NCBI RefSeq assembly: GCF_029407905.1
Contig: NC_073626.1
Location: 80,503,482 to 80,567,481, forward strand
Direction: 5' to 3'
DNA length: 64,000 nucleotides
Source of the DNA: Bubalus kerabau
Lineage: Eukaryota > Chordata > Mammalia > Artiodactyla > Bovidae
Every line of letters starts with the position of its first letter. Position 1 is the stretch's first letter. A program made the position numbers and the translations under genes. Shown piece by piece: positions 13,366-25,790 of the stretch. The notes below the pieces were generated by a model. That model worked only from the letters and a program-made list of their open reading frames with translations, did no database searches and was not told the origin of the DNA.

Positions 13366-16194
13366 TGTTTTTGCTTATTTAACTCTGTGGATAGTACTTT
13401 TACTAAGTGCTGGCGGTTAAACTAGTAAACTTTTTCTGGCAAATCATTACTCTGACTGGATTATCCTGCCTCGGAACTGAACTAACAAAGTTACTTATAA
13501 AGGATGACTCTAGGACCTTGGAAAATCCCAGGTGTCTATCCAGGACTTATATCAGTGACTTGTTTTCCTTTTAATCTTGGCTTAAGCATCATAATATACT
13601 TTTAAGATACCTTCTCTTTCTTTAGAATCAGTTTGTCTTCTTGGCTATTTTGTCAAATTCTGTGAAAAGAATGTATTTAGAACCTTCCTGTGAAGATAAT
13701 GAAGAGTAGTGCCTAATAACTGTGTCTTACTCTGCTGTGGATGATTTCCATTCGGGAAAGTATGAGTTTCTTAAACCACCTCTTCCTCCTTGATTATGCA
13801 AACTGAGCTATAGCATGGAAATTTCTTGCTCCAAGCCAGATCATTAGCAGAGAACACATTTAAAACACCGTCAACTACCAATCCTACATGTATATGTGGA
13901 GGCAGCTCCCAATTTCGAGGAGCAAACCTGGACATGAATCATTTTGAAAAGTGGAGAAAGGAAGGGAGATGGAAGAGGATGTTCTTGCATTTTTTGTATC
14001 AGGTCAACTTTAGCAGTCTGGGGCTTAGTTAATAGGTACTTGTCAATCTTTCCATTAAAACAAAACTTACAAGGATGATATTCTCCAGTATTCTTATACA
14101 GTATCTTCTCTCTTACTATCCTTCCCCTTTACTTGAAGTCCTGTAGGACATTTCAGCTACATGATGGATTTGTCCCATGGCAAAAAGTTTACAGGGTTAG
14201 ATTCAGACTGTCCATCCAAGCAAATAAACCAAAAAGTTAGACTTCAGAGAGATACATTATCACCAAGTATTGTGACTTCCTGTTTTCTGGGGTAGATTGA
14301 AACTCATTAATACTGTTAGCTGTAGAAACCTTTAAAGGAAATAGAATTTGCTCATTTCTTACTTTGCTCAGTGTATAACTTGGACCTTTGCCCTCTGTGG
14401 GGTATTCAAAGAGGGAAAAGCTTTTAGAAACAGTTTTCCAAATCTTCTGTATATTTTGTGTTTTGGCTCTGTGCAGTCCTTCCTATGGGCATCCCTGTAC
14501 ATTTAGTGAGGCACAGCAGAGACCAGAGGTGTGCAGGGCAAATCCTCAGCTGATTGACAGATTTATTATCAGCTTGGTCAGAGACAAGAAAGCTGTTCAT
14601 ACTTCATTCCAAGTGTCAAACTACTGACCTCTACCCTTACCAATATGGTTGGCATATCAGCTTGATGACATCAGTCTGACCTTGTTGTTTGTGGTGCTGA
14701 TATGTTGTGTCAGCAAACTTTAGCTATATTAGTGGATGCTAGTTTTCAGTGTGGGAATGGCCCTCAAAAAGGACGGGGAGAACAAGAGATCTGCCCAGCA
14801 TGTTGGCCTCAGTTCCTTTATATCTACAATAATCACCTTAAATGAAAGAGTCACAGTCCATGCATAAAATTTCTTCCGATAGATATTTCCTTTATTGTAA
14901 AGAGGTTGGGTTGTCTAAGATTTCCTTCCTGCTTGCTGCTCTCTGAATAGTCTAGATGGCATACTACTATCCAGCGCAAGGGGAAAAGGAATCACTTGCT
15001 GGACTCAGCTGGCTTCTAGGCATCTCTTGAAGGGAGAATGAATAAACTGAGCTATGTGACCCTTTGAAGATGCATTCGGGATGTGTGCCATCCCTATGAT
15101 GAAAAGACAGCAATAACCCTAAACACTAACTGGTTCTTGGTTGATTAAAAAATAAAATTTGCAAAAAATTAAATTTTATCAGTTATTAAATGCCTCCTAT
15201 TTTAGTATACAGTTGATTGTGTGCAACTTGGCAATTAAAATATTTATAGACACTTGATAGACTAGTTTTGAGCTTCTGGAGATGAGAATATTTGTGCTTG
15301 CTCATGGGACTGCTGTCTGATCTTGGAGATGTACCCTTTTCTTACTGAAAAAGAAATTAGAGGAGAATCTGAGAATCACTATGAAAACAATCTTTAATGA
15401 AACAAAAAATAGACCAAGAAAGATATCATACTTGTGAGAGGAGACTCTTAAAAGACCGTAAAGGGCAGAAGTTCACACTACTTTTAAAAAACTTTTCAAC
15501 CTAAAAAGTTCAGCTGTGATAACTCTGGCACTGCCAAGCATTTCTTGAGTGCAGTGGGTGAATGACCTAGTCTCTGTACTGAATGATGGGGATTTGAGTA
15601 AGACAGGATCCTTGATCTCCGAGGATTTCATAATGTCATGGGGGAAACAGATAATCAGTGAATAGAATGGAGCCTATAGTGAGGGGGTCATGAGATATGT
15701 TCCAAGTCTGGGGAAGCACAGGGAGGGGCTGATAGTACCTTTTTCCTTTAAGGGAACATCGTGATTTTTCCACTGAGAGAAAACCAGGGTTAAAAAGCAT
15801 TTGGCTAACAGCAGTGAAGAGATCGTCAGTGCATAATATGGTAACAATGGTTTGGGCTTGTAGCTCATACCGTGCTTTTGTAGAGCACACTATGCTTTTC
15901 AGAGTACTTTACTAGACATTGTCTTTTGGAGGTTCCTGTATGTGTGGATGAGAAAATGGTGACACAGAAAAGATGAATAATTCAAGTAAGAGTAAATAGG
16001 TATGGAGTGGCACCCCAGGTCCCAGGTTTCTTGGCTTCTTGGCCTGTTTTCTTTCTTTGACCCTGCAGCCAAAGAACCAGCCCTTCATCTCCCAAACCAT
16101 GTGTGATGGTACGTTGCTTTCCTGGGGTATTATTTATATTATGTAAAAGGAGGTTCCGTTTTGACAAGTTAAAATTTCTTCTCATTCTTCAGCT

Positions 16195-16420
16195 TGGAGT
16201 GCACAAGTCACTTTAGAGCCCAGTTCCCTGGGCTTCCATTACCCCCCTACTGTGCCCTCTCAAAGCACTCTGTACTGATCACATTAAGCACATAGTCCAG
16301 TTTGTAATTTGCTGTTTGTGTCATTCTTAAGTTATCCAAAGAATGTCTCTTTTGTTTACCAATATATGTTCAGCAGTTAGTGTCTAGGATACAGTAGTCA
16401 CTCAAGAAGCGATTGCTAAG
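16195..16420 (+). mobile_element. Probable L2 LINE 3' end
   Basis: The order ctgatcacattaagcac, ttaccaatatatgttc, gtctaggatacagtagtcac resembles the L2 terminus. It ends 45 nt before exon 5. Confidence 0.45.
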
Positions 16421-16464
16421 CAACATCTTCATTTAAGATTTGTGTGCTATTTCCATTCTTTCAG

Positions 16465-16575
16465 GATACCCAGTATGTGAGCAGCTAACTTGTGCCGACG
16501 GAGCCTGCTATAACACCAGTCAGAGATGTAATGGGCAGGTTGATTGCAGAGATGCCTCTGATGAACGCAACTGCA
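16465..16575 (+). CDS. LRP2: Exon 5: LA repeat 4
   Basis: A 111-nt exon, phase 1-1, with acceptor ctttcag and donor gtaagt. It encodes the short LA module 4 (CEQLTCADGACYNTSQRC ... C), which lacks the usual aromatic residue after the first cysteine, as LRP2 repeat 4 does. NTS is a possible N-glycosylation site. The Asp after the fourth cysteine, a calcium ligand in LA modules, is Asn here (codon AAT at 16530-16532), giving CNGQVDC. Confidence 0.93.
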
Positions 16576-16876
16576 GTAAGTAATATGCTGAAGCTGGTTT
16601 AGACAGTTATGCACATTTCTTCTCAAGTTTGTGTTCAGTGAATTCATGTTGGTGGCTTGAAGTCAGCCGTGGTGGAGTATTTTACACTATGGAAATTGGC
16701 AGATACAATAAGTGAGGACTTTTATGTTCCTGGAGAACTGGTTATTAAACATTTACCAGCACACTGCTGCGTGGTAAGACTCTTCTGAAACTTGAGATAG
16801 ACTCTTCCTATGAAATTAAGTGGCTACAGTGAAATTGAAATTGTCTTTTCTTTCCCCTTTTCACCTTGTGTCCCAG
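16576..16876 (+). other. Intron 5 (301 bp)
   Basis: The shortest intron in the window. Nothing other than splice signals was recognised. Confidence 0.9.
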
Positions 16877-16990
16877 CTCACCGATGCACGCGCACTGAGT
16901 TTCAGTGTGGCAGTGGGCAGTGCATTCCTAGAACCTACGTCTGTGACCATGAAATCGACTGTGAAGATGGCAGTGATGAACATTCTTGCC
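16877..16990 (+). CDS. LRP2: Exon 6: LA repeat 5
   Basis: A 114-nt exon, phase 1-1, with acceptor tcccag. It encodes a canonical LA module (CTRTEFQCGSGQCIP ... YVCDHEIDCEDGSDEHSC) with every calcium ligand present. The donor is gtacgg, weaker than the gtaagt/gtgagt used by the neighbouring exons; another GT lies 5 nt downstream, but using it would shift the frame. The exon is only 301 nt from exon 5. Confidence 0.93.
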
Positions 16991-17713
16991 GTACGGTGAC
17001 TTCCTCATTTTGGGTCATGCTGTTAGGAATGCTCTTGTCTTTGTATTTTCCCCCCTACCAACGTATTATTCTTTTCAAATAAAAGAGTCACCTCTGGCAG
17101 AGGAAGCCATCATTTAGGGCCCATGGCATGAGCCTCAGCAGTGTTGCTGAACTTAGACTTCTTTACCTTCCAGAGATCTGTGTAGAGTTGAAAGTGTTGC
17201 TCATGGACAGTTTGCATTCTTTTCTTAGGCCACAAAGATACAGGGTATGTTGTATTACTGGATTTCCTTTCTGGCACCTGGGCTTATTTCAGTGCTAAAT
17301 TGAGAGGAATGTGATATCATGGAATGAGTTACTCAGAATCATTGAGTCCTAGAGAGCAATTATCGTGCTTGTGGTCAAGTGAGAGAATGTTGGCCCCTGG
17401 CATTTCTGTAGCATCTTTGTCAGTCTGTATTCTTTGCTCTATGTCCACTTATAGCTATCTTGTTTTTCATCTTGATGCACTTGATTTTCATGTCCTGAAT
17501 CCACAGCTACTGTTTTCTTCTCCCCCTTCTCTCTTCTTCTCTTTCTCTCTCTCTTTTTTTTTTTTGTTCATTTTTGTCAAGATGGTTAAGGGACTAAATG
17601 GGCGTAGAAATTTCAGTTTCTTGGAGCTCAGTTTAGGTGGCAGGGTGAGCACTTTGATTTCTTTCCAAAGGTTTGTATCTTTGGAGTGTAGCTGTCATTT
17701 TATTTTCTTCCAG
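16991..17713 (+). other. Intron 6
   Basis: It has a CT/T-rich tract at about 17515-17570. No repeats or genes were identified. Confidence 0.85.
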
Positions 17714-17833
17714 CTGCTTATCGGACCTGCAAAGGCAACGAATTCACTTGCCCTAACGGCGTCTGCATTGCACAGAGTTGGGTTTGTGATGGAGAAGGTG
17801 ACTGTGTAGATAACGCTGATGAAGATGGATGCG
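17714..17833 (+). CDS. LRP2: Exon 7: LA repeat 6
   Basis: A 120-nt exon, phase 1-1, with acceptor cttccag and donor gtaagg. It encodes LA module 6 (CKGNEFTCPNGVC ... SWVCDGEGDCVDNADEDGC), six cysteines, calcium site intact. The DNxDEDGC ending is characteristic of LRP2 repeat 6. A longer open stretch in another frame crosses this region but shows no domain. Confidence 0.92.
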
Positions 17834-19233
17834 GTAAGGAGGGGAAGAGCTTCTGATTGGAAAGTATTTTCCGATTTTCAAGCAAGTGTTTTCCAGGTCT
17901 TGCTTTTCCTACTTTCCTTGTTAAGAAATTATCTGTGTGACATGCAAGTTTCCATATTGGCTGGACTGACAGGGAATTTTGGGTGAGGAAGAGTGGTTCC
18001 CCTAGCTTTTTCTAAAAAGACACAGAATTCAAATATAGCATAAATTATAATCCTTTCCTAACAGTAAGGCCAAATAGATAGGACAGTCTCTCCCCCTTTA
18101 CAGCCCTATCTGAGGTTTTCTTTTTAAGACTTTTATCTTAATTAGATTTATCTATATAAAAGAAGTAGTCTGGGGAAGGAGCAAAAATAGAGGAAAATGT
18201 GATTTGTCTTAAGACCTTACAACCATGAAGAACGACTGAGCTGAAGATTGGTAGACGTAGGAGAGGCCACTATCAGGAGAAGTGAGAAGGAAATTGTCAG
18301 TGATATTCATCCCCTTCACTGGGCAGTTATCAGCAGTACCTCCAACAGCTTGGAAACTGCTAACACCCACACATAAAGCAAGTTACCTTTATGATTCTAG
18401 CCTGGGTATATTAATAATGTTGCTTGTTTTGGTTGGGAGCATCCATTGGTTTCATGTTTCAGTATTCCAAGAAGTTGTGTTCCAACTTGCTGGATTATAA
18501 TCTTTCTTGTACTGTTGACAATTCACTAAAGAAACAAAACAAAACCAACCAAAAATCACATATCACACACACACACAAACTCAGGAATCCTGGCATTACC
18601 TTGATAGCTCTAGTTCTATTGTTCATAATTTAATAACTGAATGTTCTCCTACAGGTTATTCATCTAGTTTGTTGATATGCTATGCTATGCTATGCTAAGC
18701 TAAGTCACTTCAGTCATGTCCGACTCTGTGTGAACCCATAGACGGCAGCCCACCAGGCTCCCCCGTCCCTGGGATTCTCCAAGCAAGAACACTGGAGTGG
18801 GTTGCCATTTCCTTCTCCAATGCATGAAAGTGAAAAGTGAAAGTGAATTTGCTCAGTCGTGTCTGACTCTTAGCGACCCCATGGACTGCAGCCTACCAGG
18901 TTCCTCTGTCCATGGGATTTTCCAGGCAAGAGTACTGGAGTGGGGTGCCATTGCCTTCTCCAATTTGTTGATAACTCAGGCCCATTTCTGCTTCTTACTC
19001 TTATAGTTTGGCAGGGAGTTGCCTCCCCTAGAAAGACTGGAACCTAAATAATGACATTTACCATTCTTTAGAATCTCAGTAAAAGGTCAGTTGTAGCGTT
19101 AGAAACTACTTGTTTATTGTGAAATATCAGTCATTTGTAGGTTTCTGGTTTACCTGATCTCTTAACCATGTATTGAAAAATGTCTGGCTCTACCTCTTAT
19201 ATGGCCTATTGTAACTCTCTTTTTCCCCCACAG
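17834..19233 (+). other. Intron 7
   Basis: It carries one BOV-A2 SINE dimer at 18676-18965 and a short CA run near 18565. The rest is unremarkable. Confidence 0.85.
18676..18965 (-). mobile_element. BOV-A2 (dimeric) SINE
   Basis: Two reverse SINE monomers are joined by atgcatgaaagtgaaaagtg. The outer end carries a short run of the pentamer ctatg/ctaag in place of the usual gctgct run. Confidence 0.9.
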
Positions 19234-19386
19234 AAAGCAAAATTAATCGTACCTTTGAATGTTACCCAAATGAATGGGCCTGTCCAAAGTCTGGAAAATG
19301 CATCCCAATTTCTAAAGTTTGTGATGGGACTTTAGATTGTCCAGGAGGAGAAGACGAAAACAATATCACTGCAGGACAACAGTGTG
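19234..19386 (+). CDS. LRP2: Exon 8: LA repeat 7
   Basis: A 153-nt exon, phase 1-1, with acceptor cccacag and donor gtgagt. It encodes the last LA module of cluster I, with the long linker before its sixth cysteine (DCPGGEDENNITAGQQC) typical of LRP2 repeat 7. The calcium motif is atypical (PGGEDE), as in the remembered human repeat (PGREDE). NRT and NIT are potential N-glycosylation sites. Confidence 0.92.
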
Positions 19387-19879
19387 GTGAGTATGGACAT
19401 TTATCTGGACATCTTTCAGGATATGGTGTCTCTGTTTTTCTATAACAGATTGCCATAGATAGAGAGTATCAAGTGGTGTTTGCGGAATGAGCAATTCCAA
19501 GACTTTGTAGCTCTAACCAACAAACATTTGTTATTTCTCACAGTCCTGTGGGTTGGCTACATTATTCTTTTGGCCTGAACCAGCTCACTCACATCTCAGG
19601 ATGCTCCAGCAAAAGCATGGCTAGTCCAGGCGTGTTTGCCTGGTCATGGAAAGGGCAAACCCCGTTCTTCTAAGCCTCGACTTATGTCATGCTTCCTAAG
19701 TGTTCTATTGGCCAAAAGAAGTCACACTGATCCCAGGTTTAATGGGCTGAAGCAATAGACTCCATTTCTTGATGGGAGGAGTTTATAAGTATCTGTGACT
19801 CTTCCTCCTCCACCCCCCGCATCTCCTTCCCAGGAAGAGTGGTTTTAATGGTAATTGTGATGACTCTAAAAATATTCTG

Positions 19880-20970
19880 CAAAAAGTGAGCAAAGGAACT
19901 GAATAGACATCTCACTAAAGGGAATGGCTGAATAAGTACATGAAATGATGCTCAGCATCACTACCCATCAAGGAAGTGTAAGTCAAAACTGCAATGAAAT
20001 ACAACTTCATACCTACTAGGATGGCTACAATAACCTCACACTGGTCAGAAGGGCCATCATCAAAAAAATCTATAAACAATAAATGCTGGAGAGGCTGTGG
20101 AAAAAAGGGAACCCTCTTATACATTGATGGAAATGTAAATTGATATAGCCACTATGGAGAAGACTATAGAAGTTCTTTAAAAAAACCTAAAAATGGAATA
20201 TCATATACCCTGTGACCCCACTTCTGAGCATTTACACAGAGAAAATAATAATTTAAAAAGATACATGCACCCCAATGTTCACTGAATTATTTACAATAGC
20301 CAGGACATGGAAGCAACATAAATGTCCATCAACAGAGGAATGGATGAAGAAGTTGTGGTACATATATTCAATGGAATATTGCTCAGTTATAAAAAAGGAA
20401 TGACACTGGGTCATTTGTAGAGAGGTAGATGGAGAAGGCAGTGGCACCCCACTCCAGTACTCTTGCCTGGAGAATCCCATGGATGGAGGAGCCTGGTGAG
20501 CTGCAGTCCATGGGGTCTTGAAGAGTCGGACACGACTGAGCGACTTCACTATCACTTTCATGCATCGGAGAAGGAAATGGCAACCCACTCCAGTGTTCTT
20601 GCCTGGAGAATCCCAGGGATGGGGGAGCCTGGTGGGCTGCCATCTATGGGGTCGCACAGAGTCGGACACGACTGAAGCGACTTGGCAGCAGCAGATGGAC
20701 TTAGGGATTGTCATACAGAATGAAGTAAGTCAGGAAGAGAAAAACAAATATCATATATTAACACAAATATGTGGAATCTAGAAAAATGATACAGATGAAC
20801 CCATATGCAAAGAGAAATAGACACAGATATAAAGAACAAACATATGAACACCAAGGGGGGAAAAAGGAGTGGGATAAATTGGGAGATTGGGATTGGCATA
20901 TATATGGTACCATGTATAAAATAAATAACTAATGAGAACCTAAAAAAAAAAAATAAATAAATAAATAAAT
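19880..20970 (+). mobile_element. L1 LINE 3' part, interrupted
   Basis: It contains the end of L1 ORF2/3' UTR, for example atgctggagaggctgtgg, gaaatgtaaattgatatagc and ccaggacatggaagcaac, and ends in an (AAAT)n tail. A flanking copy of tgtgatgactctaaaa at 19856-19871 recurs at 20989-21004. A SINE splits it. Confidence 0.85.
20432..20697 (+). mobile_element. BOV-A2 SINE nested in L1
   Basis: A forward dimer beginning agaaggcagtggcacccc, with monomers joined at tcatgcatcggagaaggaaa. The short repeat agatgga at its borders and the resumption of L1 text (cttagggattgtcatac) show that it inserted after the L1. Confidence 0.9.
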
Positions 20971-21812
20971 AAAAGTATTCTGGAGATTTGTGATGACTCT
21001 AAAAGTATTCTGGAGATTTTATTCCCTGGATTATACCTGTGGAAAAAGTGTTGCTAGCTTTACTCAAAAACTTCTGGTTTCAGGGATCTATACTTGGAGT
21101 TACTCACCGCCCTTCCCCCACTCCATAGCCGTAGACTATTTTCCCACTATAAGCCATGACTTCTGTGGACAGCCGGCTGTCCTGTAGGAAAATGCAATTC
21201 ATGGCCTTGATTTCTCTCTGAATTATCTTGTAGTTGCCTAACAGTGACCGTGAACTGTAACCCTAAAGTTTTGGTGATTTCTTTTCCATGAAAAAAAGAG
21301 GCTTCTACGGCTTCTTTTTTACCACCGCCCCACCCCTCACCCCCCGCCCCCATTTCTTTGGAAGCCCTTTTAAATAGTCCTAGTGCAAAAGTTAGAAAAC
21401 AAAAATTAGTTGAAGCTAGCTTGGATTAATTAGCTTTTTAAGTTAAAAGTTTAGTGTTTAGTGTTCAGTGGCTTGGAAATTCTTGGGAATATCCTTCTAT
21501 TCTTTCTAGATAGAAGAAATAGATATCTTTCTATTAGATAGCCTAATATCTTTCTAGACACAAAGATAGACTTTTGACCAGATTTTTTTCATGAACAGCA
21601 CTTCTGATGCCTTGTGCTTGCACTTAGTTATAATGAATTTTTAAAAATATGTGCTGAGTTTTTATTGCATCATACTGCAGGCTTGAATGGTGACAGATTT
21701 TCTGTGTTACTGCATACTTACTGAGCTTTTACTTTGGAAAGTTCTTACTTCTTATAAATCAGCCTTGTCCAGAGATCACCTTTCATTTCACCAAGTCTTT
21801 TTCTCTGTTTAG

Positions 21813-21932
21813 ATGTGAATCTTTGTCCGTCCTTGGGATGTGAATACCAATGCCACAGGTCACCAAGTGGAGGGATGTGTTACTGCCCCTCAGGTTTTAT
21901 TGTCAACCAAAATAGAACCAATAACTGCGTCG
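21813..21932 (+). CDS. LRP2: Exon 9: EGF-like module 1
   Basis: A 120-nt exon, phase 1-1, with acceptor ctgtttag and donor gtaagt. It encodes an EGF-like module with six cysteines (CPSLGCEYQC ... GGMCYCPSGF ... NNC). It separates LA cluster I from the first propeller. NRT is a possible glycosylation site. Alignment to remembered LRP2 is clear at the YQCH, GG-C and C-CPxG positions. Confidence 0.91.
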
Positions 21933-22394
21933 GTAAGTGACAGTCTTTCATCACAGTACTTACGGCACTGGGGGCACTCCCTTTAACATCAAGGAGTTTG
22001 TATTTGTGGAGAGGAGAATCTGTTAACAAAGAGCAACACAGTCTTCACTGAAAACCTGGCCAATATGAAGTTTTAACTCTGAGACGCTTTTGTGAGGTGT
22101 CCATGGCAAAAGAGTGGTTGGATGATGAGTGAATAAGCTAGCTACTTGTATATCTGTCCAGTACCTAATGATGGAGGCTGTTCTTTTGATATATTGTGTA
22201 TTGCTGTTTTATATATTTGGAAGCAGAATTATATAGCCATACTTGCTAAATACAGTTGGCCCTCCCTATCTATGAATTCTTCAATCTCCAAATTCAGTCA
22301 ACTGGGGAATCAAAAAAGAAGGGGAATGAGGGGGCAGAAAGTTCCAAAAAACAAAACTTGAACTTTCTGTGTGCAGGCAGCTATTTACATAGCA

Positions 22395-22510
22395 CTAAGG
22401 ACTCCGAGCTTTCACGGTCAAGGGCCAGGGTTCCCTGGTCAGGGAACTAAGATTCCACAAGGTGTGTGGTGTGGGCAAAAATGAATAAATGAATAAATAA
22501 AATAAACAAG
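22395..22510 (+). mobile_element. CHR-2-like SINE remnant with AAAT tail
   Basis: It contains gttccctggtcagggaac and gtgtggtgtgggcaaaaa, followed by aataaatgaataaataaa. Confidence 0.6.
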
Positions 22511-24711
22511 CACAAAAGAATCACTCTGGTTTACAAACTCTGGAGAAAGTCTATTTCTTCCTCACGCTGTCTTCTGTAAGTGTAAGACTGCTCGGGCTGT
22601 CTGCCACATGTCAGGCTGCTCTTCCTCCTTTACTGCCACCCAGCTGCCAATCCGATTTCCAGTCTTAGTTCTCCAGGCCTTTCCCCTTTCTCTTACTAGA
22701 AAAGGAATTCCAGTAGAGATACCAGAAGCCACATTCTCAGTGTTACATTTGTTATTCTCTCTTTTTCCTCTCAATCCTAAGAGAAATTTGGGCTGGGCCA
22801 CCTTGTAGTTGGAACTCGATAGGCCATGAAATGTTTTCAGGAAAAGGGATTTGCTCTTTAAGAATCCCTGGTTCATTCTTGTGATACCTTGCAACCTATT
22901 CTTTAGTCTGTCAATACCTCCCCACCACCCCCCGCCACGCCCCGCCTCCCTTCTAGAGCCACATTTTCCAACATGTTTTCCAGCATCTTTTCTAATACAT
23001 AAGCCTGTGATGAGGTTTGAGTTGTAGGTCAGAAAGAGGTCCAGGCTGCTTCAATTTTTTGCAGCCCTTAAGAAATGAAAAACTTTCATAACAAGATTTT
23101 TACGTTTAAATCTATTAATGAACGTAACCAAATTTTGCAGTATTATGCTGTACACAGGATCATTTCAGAATTCAAGAACACATTTGGTTCTACTACTACT
23201 GGAAGTAGTCTGATACTTGGGCACTAATTCTAAGGTCCACAAGCATCTTTCAGTCCCTTTACGATGTACCTAGGGCTTTAGTACAGATGACCTCTTTTGG
23301 ATACAAGCTCAAAAGTATGCAATTTTGAGTTTTGTGAATGTGAGGCCCTCTGCTACCTGCAGAGACTTTCTCTGTGACCTTTCTTGTCCTTTAAGAATGT
23401 ACCTTTGCCTCTGAGTTTTGAAGCTGGGTTAACGTTTATTTCACATTTCTTTTCAAGAAGACTGTATTTTGCTTTCTTGGTAAAGAGAACCTATTAGTTT
23501 CAAAACATGACATTATGAAACCAGTTACACTCATTTCAGCTGAGCTTTTAGAGAATTGTTTAGGTCTGCTCTTTCAAGCATTTCAGTTGAACAAACACTC
23601 TCTGTATGCCTGTAATCCTCTGCATGCCTGACTTACCACAGAAGCTTCAGGTGTTGGAAACCTATGCAACGTTTATCAGCTTAGCTATGGCTCCCCAGGG
23701 GATGCCTCAGTGATTGTTAAGAAGAAAATGGAATAATCATGACAGGAAATCTTTCCTTCTACCATTCTTCTGCTCCTGGTAGTCTTGACCTAGTTGTGGA
23801 GACTCTGAGGCAAGCCACCAGAGCAATTCACTGGACTATTGTTTTTGATTGACAAGGACATGCTGCTTGTTGAGGGAATGACATCGTGGTGCAGCCTTAG
23901 GGCAGGAAGGTCATTTAGCATGGTGGGATTGCATACAGCCAGCTGGATCAGAGGGTGTCTGAGCAGAATTTTTTTAAATTACTCTCAAAGCAGTATTTGT
24001 TGGTAAGAAGGGACAAAGAGTAAAAAGGAAAGTAAATCAAGGTGACTTGGGCTGGGAAGGAGGATTTTGAAGCAGCATTTTAGTGTTTTGTAGTTTCCAT
24101 TACCTTTTCTACTCTCTTTAAAATCCTCAGGTCTCCCTTTCATTTTTCTTGTCTTTCTTTTGGCTGACGATGGATATTAATTTTTCATTCTTCTTTGTAA
24201 TGATGAACAGAATCTTACTCAGTCATTAAAAGTGACAGTGTTTATTTACTCATTTAAACCTGTACAGTACTTGTAACCCAGATGGTAGGAAGGGCATTTG
24301 CACCCAAGAATTCCTAGTTATGACTTTTCCACCCTCTTTTTGACATGAGAACTCGTGTTTCCAGGGTGATTCCAGATCCTTAGACATAGTCATAGTGTCT
24401 TGGATTCAAAATGAGGTCATGATACCCTGGGAGTTTGAGGGCGAATGTCCTGTACATTCCTACTGAAGCAAAGCCTCTCGTGGTGTTTTCTCAGAAAGGA
24501 AGTGAGGGCACAGAAGAAATAGATCAAATGTTGGCCTTTGGTCTATACCCACTTGTCTTTTTACCTTGTCATGTCCAAATTGGATTAATTTTTTCTTTGT
24601 CACAGTCCTGGGGATGAAAGATGTGCTGGTCTGTGTTGTTATACTTGATCTAGAGGGAAAACGGGAACCATTATCTTGATCCCAGGACTTTCTTGGTCTT
24701 TGTTTTAATTC

Positions 24712-24934
24712 AAGTTTTTTCTTTTTTAGATTTTGACTGTGCTGGGTCTTCGTTGTGGCACGTGGGCTTTCTGTCTAGTTAATGGCACTCGGGGGTTTCT
24801 CTAGTTGTGGAGCCTGGACTCTAGAGTGCAAGGGCTCAGTAGCTGTGGGATCTTAGTTCCCCCACCAGGGACCAAAGCCATGTCCCTTGGATTGGAAGGC
24901 AGATTCTTAACCACTGGACCACCAGGAAATTCCT
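24712..24934 (-). mobile_element. CHR-2-type SINE
   Basis: Reverse copy: gctgggtcttcgttgtggc, ctctagttgtggagcctgg, and the end ttaaccactggaccaccag, typical of the cetartiodactyl CHR SINEs. Confidence 0.8.
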
Positions 24935-25589
24935 TCTTGGTCTTTCTTGTTGGGGAGTCACAGGATGGTGGGGCATGCAGCAGGTGTGGTAGAATTCAAC
25001 CCACAGCTTTGCAAATGTTATCAGATCCTAGAAATTCTAGAGAACCCTAGACCTGTGAGTCTCAGGAATTATAATTTACTTGAGAATTTTCTGAAGCTCT
25101 AGGGGATAGAAGCCTGTTGATTTAGGCTGTGGACATCATTCTTCAAAGAAAGAGAGCAGGGCGAAAAAGGGTGAAGAGTGGATGTGAACTTCAAGGGTCA
25201 AATGAAATATTTGGCACCAGTTATCCAAGGATAGGACAATTTCTGTGCCCTTTAAGCTTTATAATCTTAAAGAAAGTCATGTGTGTTTTTCTTCCCTGCC
25301 CCCATGTTGTATTGTTTATGTGTCAATTATATTGAAAGTCTTTTTACTATTTGATAGAACTGGGACTACTTGGCCATTGAACACAGCTCTATTGTGTAAT
25401 GGATTTTCAACAAGTACATATTAAATGAGTGAATAATGCTAATGACTAAGCAGAAGAGAATGTATTTTTCATGACTTAAAAATGATGTTAATTTTGGTGA
25501 TGACTTTTGACATCAGAGAAAAGGATAAACAGACCTTTCCAGATACTTTATTGCATACTTTATTTGTAACTCATTGAGCAGTTGGATAT

Positions 25590-25790
25590 AAGGCAGTTCT
25601 TTCTGCAGCGATGGAGATTCTGTGTCCTCCAGTACGGTAACCACTAATCACATGTGGCTGTCAGCATTTGAAATGTGGCAAGTGTGACTGAGAAATTGCA
25701 TTATTAAGTTTATTTCAATTTAGTTAATCTAAATATAACTCCAAGAAGCTGCAGAGAGCTAGTGTCTGCCACATTGGAAAGCACAATTTT
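25590..25790. mobile_element. MER5A-like DNA transposon
   Basis: It has imperfect inverted ends: accactaatcacatgtggct on one side and tgtctgccacattggaaagc on the other, as in the hAT-Charlie MER5 family. Confidence 0.6.

Larger units (their letters stand above)
5316..16464 (+). other. Intron 4 (11.1 kb)
   Basis: The second longest intron. MIR-like remnants in reverse orientation lie near 6960-7145 and 7935-8080. It also contains three Bov-tA copies, a TG microsatellite, L1 fragments, a CHR-2-like SINE, a forward MIR and an L2 end (listed separately). The stretches 5316-6950, 8600-9890 and 13370-16190 show nothing I recognise and no convincing coding region. Confidence 0.8.
19387..21812 (+). 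other. Intron 8
   Basis: It contains a possible old transposon remnant (19430-19800, not named), an L1 3' segment interrupted by a BOV-A2 SINE, and a C-rich tract at 21320-21352. No gene was seen. Confidence 0.8.

Noticed and set aside
17324..17809. 161-residue open frame overlapping exon 7
   Set aside because: It reads mostly intron sequence in a different frame from the LA module and has no recognisable domain; the exon frame is fixed by conserved cysteines and phases.
20253..20714. Open frames on both strands (up to 153 residues)
   Set aside because: They fall inside the BOV-A2 SINE and L1 segment, which give repeated pseudo-coding frames wherever they occur.
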